A stretch of 64,000 bases of DNA from Opisthorchis felineus (GCA_004794785.1 SJOL01005854.1:219169-283168), one strand, 5' to 3'. Numbered from the stretch's first letter, positions 11,501 through 25,700 are shown. The notes: generated from the letters alone by a model not told the origin. Numbers and translations are program-made.

Positions 11501-13811
11501 TATAACACCAATCAACATTTTATTTGTCTTTGTAGCAAACTGTAAGTGCTAGTTGTCATAACAAGCAACCTTCAAAATAATCGTTTGCGGCCAGCACTTG
11601 CTGGCCGATAATTAAACCATGTCTGGTTAGGCAGACAGAATGGTTCAATAACCTGAGAGCTCAGGGGCGATGTAGGCGCGCAAGAGAGATTAGATGGTCA
11701 ATGTTGCAAAGAATCTCGAGTATCCGAAGAAACTTTACTAAATAGTAGTCAAGGCTGGCTAAACGGGGATAGCACAATTTTCGCGTTACCAACTTAGGCT
11801 TTGCAATACCTCTGGTTTTTCCATAGCTGTGGTAAAATGCACGTGTTTGAAAAACAACCCAGTCACCATACTATAATGAAATAGAAAGTGTAACTGTAAA
11901 AACGCATACCACAAGACATTAACCAAATCTCGTTCAGCCAAAGTTTTGTCTTGCAAAACTCTGCTCTTACTGCATATCTGTTCTGTTCATTTTCGTGGTT
12001 TACCTCCCTTCAATGTGTCTTGTAAAGCTGGTGGTTTGGTGCGACTTTCCCGTTGTTCCTATAAGGTGTTACAGCAATATCCATTCGCTTTTCCCAAGCA
12101 CAGAAAACAGACCCTGTTAAAACGAAATGAGTAAACTTCGCTGGCTTTTGGTCTCTTTTTTGTCTAAATAGGGCGCGGAGGACAGTAGGCTGAGTTTTTA
12201 CTTTAAAATACACCTAGATCTGTCCAACGTACCAGCCTTCACATGTATGGGACAGAAATAGAGATGAACCAGTAATGAATAGAATTTCTGTTCACATCAA
12301 ATTGGTCTCATTAACGTTCATGTTTTGGAAACACATTTTTTAGGACATTTGCAAGTAAAGATTCGGAATGATGGTGAGTGTCTGCATGCGTCATCATTTC
12401 TGGAGTATTTTTGGCAGATAAGTCACTCAGTCCAGTAGAATTCTACGATATTCAGAGGGTGCTTTGATTGTCAAAGATTTTTTACCGCAAACCAGGGGAA
12501 ACAAGATGTGCACAAATAAGGTGCACGTTCACTTCAGTTTCACGGTGCAATAATTTCGCATTAAAGCTACTGTAACGCTGACAGTCCCTACGTCGCTAAG
12601 AAATCCCTCGTTTCACTCTGGCTGCGGCTCCACTTCAGTTATCCTACATTCACTCAGATTGGGACGTCAAGTAAAGTCGAGTAAATAACTATGATGGGAT
12701 AAAGATTCAATTCATCCTTTTCTGGAGATAGGTGACAAGAATTTATATTGAAGATTCCGCAGGATCTAAGTGTGTCACCGTGCTGGCAGTCTGGTTATAG
12801 TGATTAACTTCAGAAGATGCATCTCTTGTTTTTCATTAATGAGCAATACATACCCCACACTCCTTTCTAAAACAATTTACTGGTAGTTTGTTGTTCTTTC
12901 CAAACCACCATGAACGGTTTTGGGTATTCGGCATCCGATGAAAAGAGGCTCTGCCTACAAAAGAAGTTTTTTCTGCGCTGACCTATCTTAGAACAACCCA
13001 TGTTCACAGAACCCAGGGATAGTCTGGGCATATTTTCCACGGTTGTGCACTCACAAAATAAAGTCGGACATCCGCACCTCAAAAGCGTTTTCGAAAACGA
13101 CTCTTCTGTGTCGTTTTTGTTCAAATAAGCTGATGCAGTTCTAGGAGTTATTTATATTTACTACGGGTGTATGCTTGGACTCCAAAGTCAATCTCAAGAA
13201 GATTTTGCAACACAACTCGCTTTTATCGTCTTTTGCTCATCTGGAAGTATTTGCTTATTGATTTCAGATCCCCTGCATCCAAACAATCTAAAATTAATTT
13301 ATAAATATTGCCATTTCACAGTTCATGCACTAACTTAGAATAAAATACCCCGTCGAAAACAATCTAGCTTTCTAGTAGAAACGTCAATGAAACTGTAAAC
13401 TTACCAAGTCTTCCAAGCTGCTGTGAAAAATACAGTTGTTTGATGACAGATGTAGCAAATTGCCGTTCTTTAATCGCCGTTTCTCGAAATTGTAACTTTG
13501 TGGGTTGCATGCAACAGGTGTTCAGTGCGCTTGCACAATAATTGTACCAATGCGCCGATATGATAGGTCTGAATATTGGAAACCTGCCCTGTTCAGTCAA
13601 AATGTTTTGAATGCATTTTTGTGCTAGGTAGACGGTTTCATTCAAAAGCAGCTAAATAAATGAGGGCGAAGATAGTGCGTAATGAAAGTTTCAACTTCAG
13701 TTTCGGAACCATAATGTGTGCTAATGAGTATCAATCAATGTGTTATGGTTTGGTGCAATACAGCATCTACCATGACATATACAGGGCTTGTTGGAGGTTT
13801 TCAAATTGGGT

Positions 13812-14678
13812 TTACCCAGCAACGATATGCGAACCATCATTATTCAGTTTGGGCTGCTTTGCTCTACGTAACAGCTGAACGTAGGTCAGGTTAGATTGTT
13901 CTAATGGTTCGTTTTTAAGTATGAACCGGCCGTAATACGATCCGACATGTTCCTCCAGCAAGACCTTTACTAGGGTATTTCCTGTATTTCCTGTCAGTGA
14001 AGGTAATCTATACGTACAAGTCGAGACGAATTGCTCAGCTGTTTCATATTGACTGGGAATCATCAGTAATGAGTACCTCACGAAACTCAGATACTTTCGA
14101 TCCCTCGATCTTCCGGTCAGAGACTGAAAAGCAGTGTGATAACTCATAATTAGACAGGATATAATGCCACTCATCCTACCATCTGTATATTGATAAACCG
14201 TCTCTATTTTGTCAGTGACCTGGTCAGTTCTGACTAGAATCCACTGTCCCCTTGTTCTTCGGCCAACAGTGAATTGGCTGGCTTTTAAAGCTACTCCCAA
14301 AAACATGCATAATAAAGTAGATCCACTCTTAGACATTTTGGAAAAGCTCAAAAAATAGTTCGGTGATATTGTGCTCTTATCAGCGGTTGAAAAAATATGT
14401 GCGAGCATTCGCCTCGGGATAAGAGAATGGTAATGCGATGAGGAAAATGACCTTGAACTGGAATACCGGACAAAGGGAAAACCATTTGGATTTTTCGGCC
14501 TTGTCTGTAGCAGATACGTATTTCCTTTGAAAAGGATTGCAGGTGTGGAGTGCAGACAATGAAAAATGGGTTGTCCAGTTATCCAGGAAGAACTACAACT
14601 TGACACCGCTGATGATTCAGCTGACTCACCTGAGCCATATGAGCCAGTCAAATGCTCGAGAGATGAAACGTTGTTAGT
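13812..14678 (-). CDS. Orphan minus-strand open reading frame, product unknown
   Basis: The frame is free of stops from 14678 down to the TAA at 13812-13814, about 288 codons. That is the longest open stretch in the window and well beyond what chance predicts for DNA of this composition. The first ATG is internal (14406-14408, leaving 198 codons), so an acceptor upstream would be needed to use the whole frame. A branch-point-like CTAAC followed by a pyrimidine run ending in CTCGAG is present near 14655-14675 on the minus strand. The stop lies inside a donor-like GG|GTAAAC at 13815, so an exon could end at 13816. The sequence is Ser-rich near the start (SYGSGESAESSAVSS). No domain is recognised. 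It may be an exon of a nested antisense gene or a decayed mobile-element frame. Confidence 0.35.
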   Translation of the reverse strand, partial: TNNVSSLEHLTGSYGSGESAESSAVSSCSSSWITGQPIFHCLHSTPAILFKGNTYLLQTRPKNPNGFPFVRYSSSRSFSSSHYHSLIPRRMLAHIFSTADKSTISPNYFLSFSKMSKSGSTLLCMFLGVALKASQFTVGRRTRGQWILVRTDQVTDKIETVYQYTDGRMSGIISCLIMSYHTAFQSLTGRSRDRKYLSFVRYSLLMIPSQYETAEQFVSTCTYRLPSLTGNTGNTLVKVLLEEHVGSYYGRFILKNEPLEQSNLTYVQLLRRAKQPKLNNDGSHIVAG

Positions 14679-14782
14679 TCATCAAACAACTTAACAGGTC
14701 ACAGGTGTCCAGTCGTTCAAGAACTGTTGACCGGCTTATCCGGCTCGGATGCGGACCCTTCAGATAAGCTCAAGGATAATAG

Positions 14783-14855
14783 CGAAATACACTCATTATC
14801 AGACAAATTTGGTTTTGTGGAAGACTCAGATGGAACCCAGCTGAATCTCTCGTTT
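14783..14855 (+). repeat. Dispersed repeat copy (TTTGGTTTT-core family)
   Basis: It holds CGAAATACACTCATTATCAG, AAATTTGGTTTTGTGGAAGA and TGGAACCCAGCTGAATCTCT in the same order as the copy at 6310-6390. It is followed at about 14960-14990 by GGAAATTCTTCGACACCCC, a block also seen near 25556 and 34711 as CTGCTGAAAATTCTTCGACA. The element may therefore be longer than the core block. Confidence 0.55.
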
Positions 14856-16668
14856 ACGATGTTTGCAAGCAACTGAATGTGCTGCACCAGGCCACCTCAT
14901 GTTTCAGTTTGTACGATATTCGAGATATCGCGATACATGTATTGACGTAATACACTGCTCACTAGGTTGCCGGAAATTCTTCGACACCCCGGCGACCGGT
15001 TTCACTCTTCTTGGGGCTCATCAGTTAGGCACAGTCCCCGAGTTTTCGTCAAGGCGAGCGAAACCAGTCGTGGGCTGTCTAAGAATTTCTAGCGACCTAA
15101 TGAGTAGTTTACTACCTCAAGACTAATAGTTATTCTTAAATTGCATATCAAAAGAAACCCTGTCATCCTTTCTGTGGGGCATTTTTGACTTCATGCGCTC
15201 TGCGTTTTCCCAAACTACTGGACTCAGTTAAATGAAGGTAAATCCCTGAAGATTGTCCGATTTCATGAAAATTTATAATCCGAATTTGGTGTCACTGCAC
15301 ATTGACACTGAAATTTGAAATAGATCGAGAGAAATGCATGATGCAAATAGAAAGGATATGAACGGCATAGATAATGCACATAATCGGGAGGCCCCGATAT
15401 AGTACTGGAGTTAAATAAGAATCTTTTTAATGAACGTAAAAGTGAAAAGGGGGTGTACACAGAACCACAGTCTCCGCTTGTCCGAGGAATTCAGTGGATG
15501 GACATGTGATGAGAGTGGCTTGCCCCAGTCATCGTAAGCGGACATTGCCGCAAATTTCTCGATCACAGTAACCACATCGTGCTATCCATTCACATTTGGC
15601 TTGCTTAATTATTGGCATTTCACGTGACTGTCTCGCCTAGTTGATCTGCTCTACGGAGCCACAGCAATTCTCAAAATGCCTCTGCCGTAATCGATGCTTT
15701 CTCAGTTGCTTGGGATCAAAAATCGGATTTAGAAATGTTCCTTTGTCAATACCCGAATCATTCACATTTACTTGCTTACCTACTCCTCTATTGCATTCGA
15801 TTTTCCTCAAACGCTTGTAGCTCACTTGTGTTGCCTAGAGGGATAAATCGACCACGCATGCTCCACACGTCAAACTACCATGATGGAGTGTAATGCTTGT
15901 ACTTTATGACCAGTGCTGTAGGCTCCCTTGTAAAAAAACAATCAGGATGGCTGCCACACAGCTCAACAGCTTTATTGGCGTATACTTTGGCCTGCTGAGA
16001 CTTGCTTGGAGAGTTCGTGTGTAGTGTGAACCGATGTGCGTAATAGGGGGAAAATTACAAATAACACCAAAGAATTTTGCCTAAAAAGAAATCCCTCTGT
16101 GTATGGGAGTATGTAGGTCAGTCAAAAACTCGCTTGATATGTGTAACCTCCCGATACTATTACCTCCCTGTCTTTCGGTGTTCCGGTGGGGTTTCGAGGC
16201 TGTAGACCCCGAGTACCTTTTAAACGTGACTCTCCGTTTCACTGAACAATATTGTTTTATATAAGTGTCTGCCACAATTCTGGGTATATATATAGGTGGG
16301 ACCAAAAGTGGGCTGAATGTGCTACCTTTCTAATCTTAAAGTGAAAGTATTTTATTCAAATTGCTTTCGGCTTTTCGTCGGGGTGTAACTGGCTTCTGTG
16401 CCTGACAACTTGTGTTCAACGTGAGAAAGACAAGGCAGCTACACACAGCTCTCTTAGATGTTGCGTAGCACACAGGAATGCTGTGGTCACACTGATTATG
16501 TGATCGATTTCACTGATAACCCGGGCAATGCCAAACTCGGGAAGATATAATAGTTCCGAGCACCCTAATAGAAAATCGGAAACTGGAAAACGTAATGTGG
16601 TTTACCATAGAAGTGAGAGTGGACATGAAAGCAGCAAGGAAGTGGGTATGTTGATATTATCATGGCAG
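14856..16668. other. Gap before the first dystrophin exon
   Basis: Apart from the repeat-related block near 14960-14990, no supported feature is seen. The frame of the exon at 16669 is open back to at least 16528, so that exon could begin a little earlier than called, but no better acceptor is visible in that stretch. Confidence 0.35.
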
Positions 16669-16798
16669 CTGCAACAAAAACTCACAGAGAGGGAGCAAGC
16701 ATGTGGCGTACTTCAGCGACACAAACGAATGTTGGCAGCGGAATCTGAATTATTCTATGAGTTTGGTACTTTTGTTACGGCTGTATTACCGAGCTCAG
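16669..16798 (+). CDS. Dys: Dystrophin exon: spectrin repeat ~R20, helix B
   Basis: It encodes 43 codons plus one base (phase 0 to phase 1), beginning LQQKLTEREQACGVLQRHK. The heptad pattern and charge match the middle helix of the repeat that precedes the next exon. The phase-1 end joins exactly to the phase-1 acceptor at 18067. The donor is good (CTCAG|GTAAGA). The acceptor (CATGGCAG) has only a modest pyrimidine tract, so the 5' border could be slightly further upstream. This is the first exon that can be tied to the gene. Confidence 0.7.
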
Positions 16799-19700
16799 GT
16801 AAGATCCCGGCTTCATTTCTCAATTCATTTCAGTTTATCAGCTATAAACCTTGCACCACGCGCATGTTGGTTCACACTGTAAGCGTTTTCATCATCGGAA
16901 AATTGGACAGCGTGGAAGATATTGTCAGGCACTTCAGGCGATGGCAAAATCAATTAATACATATTGTGTATCGCTCTGAGGGAACGGAAAACTGGTCAAC
17001 CATCCATTGAAAGAGATAGCTATGATGTGTGACTGAGTCACAATAGCCAGTATCGTTGGACTCTGATGACTTGATTCCCGGGGTCCCTTTCCAGAGAGGC
17101 GGTAGTTGTCAAACGGTAGGAGTTTTGATACTTCGCTGCCATAGACTGTCCATCTTTGTGTCACTTTTTGTCAGTGTAACCTATGAAGCGTAAGTAGCTC
17201 CTCCATGTTACTAGAAAATTCATGCTTGTCGTACTAGAAATTCCATTTGAGCAAATTCAAACAGAATTGCATTTCTAAATGCAAGTATTCCCACCAGCCT
17301 GTGGGGCTTTTTAAACGACTAAGGTACCATGTTTTATGTAGATACTGTCCTTCTCAAATCTCTTTGTGATAGTCACAATATTTTCTGAACTTTCGTAGGC
17401 CACTTTCAAGTCTCGCCGCTTAAGGAATTCCACTACTCTATCTCAGATTAAGATCCCAGCCTGTAGAAGAGTATCATGGGACAAAACACCGGTGAAAGAT
17501 TTGTAACGTAACTCGTTCGCGGCTGGTAATTTGGTCTACTTATTTTGTTACACTTAATTCCCCATGGGTAATTTTTGCCATCTATCTAAAGCAGAACCTA
17601 GTGTCATCGATATTCTTCCGAACAGTTCAGAACAGCTTTAGGAATATAGCACAGATTTGCAGAGGTAAATTGCTCCTCCACTCCATCAACAGGGAGACGG
17701 GCTTGCTTCTACATGCTGCTTACGTCCTACACATTCGGTCTCTCATACTGCAAATATCAGCTTCGGAGTAGATAATTTCCTTGAGCGTCCAAAGGAGTCT
17801 GCTTCCTCATTACCTTACTTATCCAACCACGGTGGGCCTACAGGTTTGTTACCTTTTTATTGTTGTATATCATGCACTCTGGAACTACTGTGTGATACTT
17901 CCATAGCATTCTCCCCAGGTAGATTATTGATTTTCAGGTGTACTGCAACCTAAGACTGTCTTGCCAGTTTGTCTTAACATGGTACCTTGATCATCAAGTT
18001 TACTTTTTCAAGATAAACCCTGTGAATGACAGCTAATCTGTGCGAAAATGATATCAAAATTTCCAGCTGAAAACTTGTCTGAACTTTGGGCGAATACCGA
18101 GGACCAAATGCAGCGTCGAACACTTGAGCTGGAAGAAATCATAGCGGACACACAGAAATTGAAGGACCATGAGCGTGAATTCGATCGCTGGTTGACCAAA
18201 GCTGAAGCAGAATTGGATCTTCTAACAGGATCAAAAGGGTCTGGAGATGGGCAGGTTTTTGGATCCGCGAGACGACTGCCTCTCAGCCCAGATACCAGCC
18301 GAAAGCGGTTGCAAGTAAGTTTAAAGTCATATTTCTTCATCTTTACATTGAATGAATCAAACACATGTATACTAGTGATGTCCAGGCGTTTTTGCTTATT
18401 AAGCCAAAAAGAAGACAGTATTCGCTGTTCCCTTTTTATGGCCCCTATCGCATATTAACGATATCCAGCAGGATACAAAACAAAAAATATAAGCAGAATA
18501 CCAAAAATGCTACTCATTTGTGATACACATTCCCTTTTTTTCCTTCTAACGCTAAAAGTAATTCACTCTCTCGCTGACCTGCCTATAAAGTTTTACCACC
18601 CCCGCATTCTTCTTGGGTTCAAAAATCAAGCCGTCATTGGTGATGTTGGAGAAGTGACTGTTCTAATGTGAGAGAGGCATTTATCGCAGATAACAATGAA
18701 CACCAAGTAGCCTTACTGTTGGTGCAACTGTAGTTGGCATAAACGCGAGTCCAATCTAAAGGCACTTTCAGTCTTGAAATGCACGGTACAATATAGCATG
18801 GGTGAAATTTCAAGTTGTATAACTGACTCAGTTGGTTAGTTCCGTACACTAAGTCCCCTTTTAACTGCCACCAATCTGGCATCAAAGTCTCTGATATGAT
18901 AGAACCTGTCCTGTGGGTGTACTTTCTACCTCTTTTAAAAAGATTTAAAATACGAAGCGGTTTGCAAAGTCTATTTTTATTAGCTATCTGTGTTGGTTAC
19001 GCACCAGTGACTTCTACAACACTGGCTAGATTACTCTTGATTTATTCTCCCTATTTTCTTCTAGGATCTAGGTGACTCGTTGGCCTTGGGTCGGGAAAAA
19101 CTGAGTAACTACACACGTGAGGCTGAATCCCTCATGAGGAGATTCCAGTCGGAGGATACCAGTAAGATTTGTAAGGACTTGGAACAGATTACGGACCGCT
19201 GGGACCAGTTTAATAAAAGGTGAGTGGATGATCCAACTGACTTTTGATATCTGTATGTGAATCTGCGCTCAAGTGATCAGTCGTAGCTCCGTGATATATT
19301 TTCTATGGAAGACAAAATGATAAGAGGACCAACGGCTGCGAACAAAACTTGTTTCGTTTGATTAACCGTGTCGGCAGATAAAGTAAAAAGTTATATGACA
19401 CTGGCCAAAAGTTACTTGAGAGAATAAGATGAAATTCAAGCCTATACATGAAAACAACCAAGGTTGGTGTTCAATATCAATAAGTCATGAAGCTAAATAA
19501 ATGATATCAATGTCAGAAGCTATCGGAATCCGGCCAGATAACTCAAGAGTCTACATTTAAAAATTCTTGTACGACCTTTCAACTTGATTCGGTCTACCGA
19601 AAATTCTTTTCCCCAAACCACCCTGATATCGACCTTATTTTACTTGATTTCATGACCCTCTGTGTTTACTACATACGCACCCATGGATTTGAATGGATAA

Positions 19701-22700
19701 GGCCTTGAAAATATCACGTAAACACTTCATGTGTGATGAATCACGGAAAACAACATTTGTTCACTGAATTCTCGTGACCTCCACGGATATCTTCAGTCCT
19801 TCAGTCACAAAGTACCATGCTTCAGTTGGTGCTGCTCCTCTCATAGTCGTTTCATGGACAGTAAATTAATATGAAGCAAAACAGTGTTCGTTGGACTTCA
19901 TCTAAACGTAAAACGATACTCATAAAGTTACTGAAAACTCCTCGAGTAGTGTGTTACGTCTAGACAACCCATAACTCGAATATCTTAACAATTGAAACAC
20001 GAGGAGACTTGGTGCGGCACATTCAGTTGAAGCGGACCATCATAAACGAGTGTTTCATCTGGATTCAGTTGAGTCTGCTGTAAAAACCAATTCGTTCACA
20101 AGTGAGTGTATTTGTCGAAATGTTCGGACGTCTTCTGATCTAATCCCATGAATTTCACTAATCAAATTACTTGAACCACGATCACCCTGATGGAGTGCCG
20201 CGTGAAGATAAACAACAGACGCACACCGGCATATGGATGCAGACCCATACGCGTGCGTGGACGCGCGTGCACTGGGCACAGAAAATCGGTCGGTTGTTCT
20301 ATGCATGCAATGAGACTGATTCATTGTTGTCTGTACGTCGGTTTGTTGAAAAAATCAATAAGTTGGCGGCAACCTGTTAATGCCCACTGTCAATATACTG
20401 GGCAGTCACATGCAGCAGTTTACCTAAGAAGAATACAGAAGAATTTAGAAGATTCCCATTCCGCATGGAATAATTTTGGTTAGTTGTATTTCAGTGCGCG
20501 ATTGGTTAACATAAACACTTCCACATCACTCCCAATGTTTGAAAAATGAGCTACAAAGTCTAATGCTGCTCCGGTTCGCGAAGGAACTATCGTGAATAGC
20601 TCTGACAATGAGATGATGCACACTGCCTCCGTATTAAGTAGTCCATAGCGTCGGGTTTTTAAAACCTTTCCCTTGCTGTTTATCGGACGACTTGATTCGG
20701 ACGATAAGGCAATAGACTTGAATTCAGTTCGAACTTCAGGAAGGGCTTTATTTTGCGTAGACATTCTCAAACACCGGTTAAACTTCAACCAAACGGCCGA
20801 TAAAACGTTAAGCACTGTTTCCGTTGAGCACTGCTTCATTCAGAAATTATTCCAGTAAGTTCGCTCATGGGCAGAGCTTCGCTTTCGGGACAAAGTATGT
20901 GCAGGTGAAAATATTCGTGGTGCACATCAGCACATTTAGCTCAAAGCTCTCGCCTGTACATTCTCCCACCAGTTGGCATTTGTGGTATCTGGACAGAACA
21001 CAGTAGGGATAAATTATTATGTTTTACTTTCAAATTTCGACCTGGCTTCGCAATCACCTAATTTAGCCTGAAGCCACCGGTTGCTGTGACAGGATGAGCC
21101 AACCCTAGGATTACCTATCAAAGACTACCCATTAGTTGCAATCGGTTGCGACATTCACGCCAATCACTACCCAGCACTTGTCCCATTGACGGGTTAAGAC
21201 AAAGTAAGAAATTCAGGGTAGACTAATTAAAAAAGCTCTACGGTCTATTTTCTAAACGAATCTAGTTAGCTTAGGCGTCAACTGTCAGTAGTAAACAATG
21301 ATTATTTATGTTTCCTCCATGGAAGGGGGCTGGAATTCAGGGGAAGGCCGTTGTCTGAGAAGTGGACATTATGCGACTGTAGCGTATTAAGTCCTTAGTT
21401 ATTCAGGTCGTTCCAGTGAAGAGTTATCCCGATGTGATAACCGCAGAATGTGAACGGTTAGGCAAGCGAAAAAGAACCATGAACTCCACCGCTCTGTGAA
21501 CTCAAAAAACAGTCCTCATGCACGATGACATTTTAGTGACTTCTAACTCTTTGGTTTGTTTAACTGGTATTAAAAAAATGTAATCCATCAAAAGGATCTT
21601 GTGAGTTATTAGAGTATAGAAGGTTAGATAGAAGGATCGTTGTTGACGCGTTCATCGACTAGTCCATAAATTTGTGGTAATATTACATATCTGAATGATT
21701 AGGTGAATATACAAACGTAAACCAATTGGCGAAGAAAGGAAAAACCAGCCACATGCGGTACAGGACAGGCTATTTACGGTTTGAAATAAGACGGCGGTTG
21801 GTTTTTAACCCGCCTGTCTTGTCATTGTGGGCAGTTTTCGCCAGTTTTTATGCAGTGTGCTGATTGCAACCACAAACTCTGTGTATATTTCCCTCGAGTG
21901 CATCGTTCGGGTCTGATAATGTGCTGACCTAATAGTTGTTGACCTGTTCGAGAAGCTTGGCCATTCATTTGTAAAAATTTCGTCACCATTGGAGAAGGCA
22001 GTATCAGCTTCGGTATCACCGTCGGTGCGCGCACTGATTGTGTCTCCACGGTTGGTGAGGAATTGTTTCCAAGAAAATGGGTATTTGTACTTCTTAATCC
22101 ACGGTTCAATGTGGCACACGCACAAGAATTAAACATCTGTTCCCTACTTGGCGGTACTTCACTAGGATATTCAGCGGAGCATTTGAACTTAGTTCAAATT
22201 CGTGGTTGCATCCGATTTGCGGTCGCTGAATTTATTCATCCACGTGAATTCAATTTTCAGTGTAAATATCCAACACAAAATCACAGTGTCGTATAGGGTG
22301 GCAAGTCGCTATCAATGCTAGAATAGCTAATAAAAAGCTAACCACAAGTCCGTGAATCCTCGTTTTGATTGCTTCGCGCCACTCCCTTTATCGATTTTTC
22401 AAGAGATTACCGGTTAATAAGTCATACGGACAAGTGTTCTTCATTATATCACAATGAATTTCCCTCCCATTTTAGACTCCAACAAACGGTTAGTTCAGGA
22501 ATCGAACGTATCTGTGAAGATTTCATACTGGAATCTGAAAAGACTCTCGCCCTCAAAGGTCAGCAAACTTCGAGCTTTGAACCCCGTCTAATTTCGGCCA
22601 GTTCAACAGAAAAACTGACAGAGAAATTGGATCATATTGACAGAAAAGTGAATCGTATTGCACAGATGGAAATTGACCTGAAGCGTCAACATGGACTATT

Positions 22701-25700
22701 GGACGAGTCAGTCAATGTGACGGAACAGAGGTCCAAACTGTTCAGTGAACTTCAGGTACTTCTGCGACCCCAGTTATTCACTGATATCCACTTACGGCAA
22801 TAAACTGTAGAGGGATAGGCCTTTGAAGAGGTAATACAGTGGAATATAAGATAGGGTGGTCCATTATGGATAGAAGACACGATTTTACGCTAAAAAGTGA
22901 CGAGAAAAGTTTCTTTGGACGCTATTGCTCTAGGAAACCCAGTTGTAAGAGAGTTGTGTGGTGAGACAGAAAAATAATGCAATTAATTTCTGTTCTCCAT
23001 TTGTTTTACCGTATGAGTATTTCTTCCTGTGTCCTGTGCTTGGGACAATTGCTCGATTACCACGGGATTTGCAGTTTGAATTTCCGAACCGTCGTCTGCA
23101 ATTCCGTAGTCTTAATTCTTGATTGCTGGATAACTACAACGAATGTGCGTGGTCCATATAACCATTGATTCTGGCCTTCTCTAGCTACGTGGCGAAACTA
23201 TCGTACGAACTTTTTGACCCTGTACCCATGTATATTTGATCGAGCACAAGTTCGGATTCCGTGGTATTAAGAGGAGGGATAAAAATTGACAAGTACGTTT
23301 GAATCCATGGTCATCCATGTGACTGGTTGATAGACACTCCTGATACTCTTGACACCGCTCACCGTAATGTGCATTTTGAGAAAACCCTTTCCTAGTTCAC
23401 GCTTACCAAACTAGAAGCTCGGTCACTGCAGTTAAGCCGCTGAATGTGCATCACGGGCACACACGTAAATGTGATTTTACATCGAAAAACGGAACAGTCA
23501 ACTGGGTGATTTTTAGTAATATTGCACGTGTGGCCCCAGTGGATAATCCTCATGCACACCAGGTTCTTTGAACCGTACGTCACACGGCAATGCACGAAAA
23601 ATTTGCGGCACAGTTTAGGCTTGTAGTTGGTTACTATTTTTACCGGACCATTTAAGCTGTGATTTTTTGGACAACACAGAGATCAGAGTCAAGATTTTAC
23701 TATGATTCTGGATGATAACAAGATTTTCGGGTCGGAATGTGGAGTGAGAGACAAAAGCTGAAGGCCTATTTCCAATGAAGGCATACACCGGGCCTTACCG
23801 AGAGACATATCGAATTGTGTTTTCCGTAATTCTGAGAAATAATTCGAACGCCACTCATCCAGTTCGTCGGAAAATTCTTCGGAAATTTTCACTGACACTA
23901 CTAGCATGTCTCACAAGAGAGCTCCAATTTAGATGGTCATATTCAGTTAAACAAATCTCCTAATGTCCTACAGGTTCAGTTTACCTAGAGGAAATTCTAA
24001 TCTTTGAAAACAGACGAAAACCAACTTTTCAATACATTAATCATGTCTTTCGTGCATCCAAGACTGGGAATGCCGATTCAACTTTCACCACAGGGACAGT
24101 TTCAAATCGCCCTGTTTCTTGTCACGCAACACAATGCAATTAGCTTTCGCGGAGAGTCACTTTGACTCCTCTTCCTATTCCAAAGGAAGCAGAAATTGTA
24201 AGGCATCATGGATTTACACCTTCATAGATTGCTACCAAAAAATGTGGCAAGAGAGATGCAGAAACCGTGGTCATATTATTACGAATGTCAATCAACGATA
24301 TGCAACTGGAAAATAGGGACGCTGAATAGGCTTAATCTGGTTAATGCACTTCAAAGGACGGCAACTATTCATCAGTAGTGCGAAAGGAGGGATCGCCGGA
24401 TCATAATCTCCCGCTACAAATCAGTGAGTATATTAAACCCTAGGTGTATTTTATGAACAGGTGATTAACAGAAAGTTTTCTGTCCATAACGACGGTCCTC
24501 ACATTTGGTATCACTTCATTTTACGATGCGTAAACATTTTCCTTCGCTTGTCTATCAAACTTAAATGTGAAGGTGATGCACCATATGCCAAACATCCACC
24601 ACTCGGTGGGGAACCAAACGAATACATGTATATTCACACGGTAAATCATAAGCTGGGGCGAATGAGAACAAAGCCTGCCAGGCCAACCTGTTTGCATCGA
24701 AGTAGGTATTCAGTCGGTCACCGAAGAAGGCTTTTTTAATATGTCAACTTTTTCCTGGAATTCTACGTAATTATGGATTTTTCATAAAGCAAGTAAACCA
24801 ACTAAAAAGGTTGAAGTATTAACCATCAGATTGCTGCCTGTTGGAGCTCTTCAGAGTATGCAAAATATCCTGAAATGTTTTCAGCCTCAGAACAAATGAG
24901 CCATATCCCAATGAACACATGGTTCTGTAAATTATTGCGGGGAAACAATGAGGTAATGTGATGGTATAATAGTGTTGCGCTAGGTTCTCAGCTATGGGAT
25001 GAAAGACCACTAAAGTTTGATGAGCTTTCTCTATGAAAATTTGCAGTTGATGAACCAAAAAGCACGCTGCCTGTCATGGAAACTATTCACTTATGGTAGC
25101 TTTTCCACTTTGGAAGACGAAGCTGGGAAGCCGAATTCTAAGACAAATGTTCACATCATAGGTGGACGGAAGCTCGTCAAGGGACCGGCTGACAATTCTC
25201 AGACAGTTAGATTTCAAACAACTTCATGTTGAAAGAATGCAAAGGATAATATTGTTCATCCCTTATAAAACTATTTACTATTTTCTCCTAATATTATGAT
25301 ACAATGCTTGGTTATAGTGTAATGTAAGAATGAAGGGCTGTGTGAATGTCAGAGAATTTTACATATCGTACGGGTTTGTCAGTCCGTAATTGACGTTCGG
25401 ATTAGTTCAGAGGCGTTTTTGTATTTGACTTTCAGTTCGTTAAAGAATCGATCACATTGTTTGGTATGAGGAACTTTCTATACAGTAGTGAGCAATTCGA
25501 ATGCTCATTAGCGTTTTCAGCAAAAGTAGCTTAAATGATGTAATACACTACATATAAGGCTGCTGAAAACTCTTCGACAGCCCACGTCAAGTTTCGCTCT
25601 TCGTTAAAACATCACAAATGAGGGATTCAGCTGGGTTCCAGGTGAGTCTCTCATCAAAACCAAATTGATATGCACATGAGTGTACCTTGCTAGCTTGAAT

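Larger units (their letters stand above)
4829..13811. other. Long stretch of repeats and unexplained sequence
   Basis: No exon with a supported product was found. A 133-codon plus frame (5017-5418) contains a hydrophobic, Cys-rich run but no recognised family. Frames at 8504-8794 and 8854-9201 start in or next to a SINE copy. The region holds one copy of the dispersed repeat with the TTTGGTTTT core (6310-6390), one SINE copy (8396-8557), and a short AATC-type run near 11378-11402. If the gene at 16669 needs a further rod exon upstream (phase 1 in, phase 0 out), it was not found convincingly here. Confidence 0.35.
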
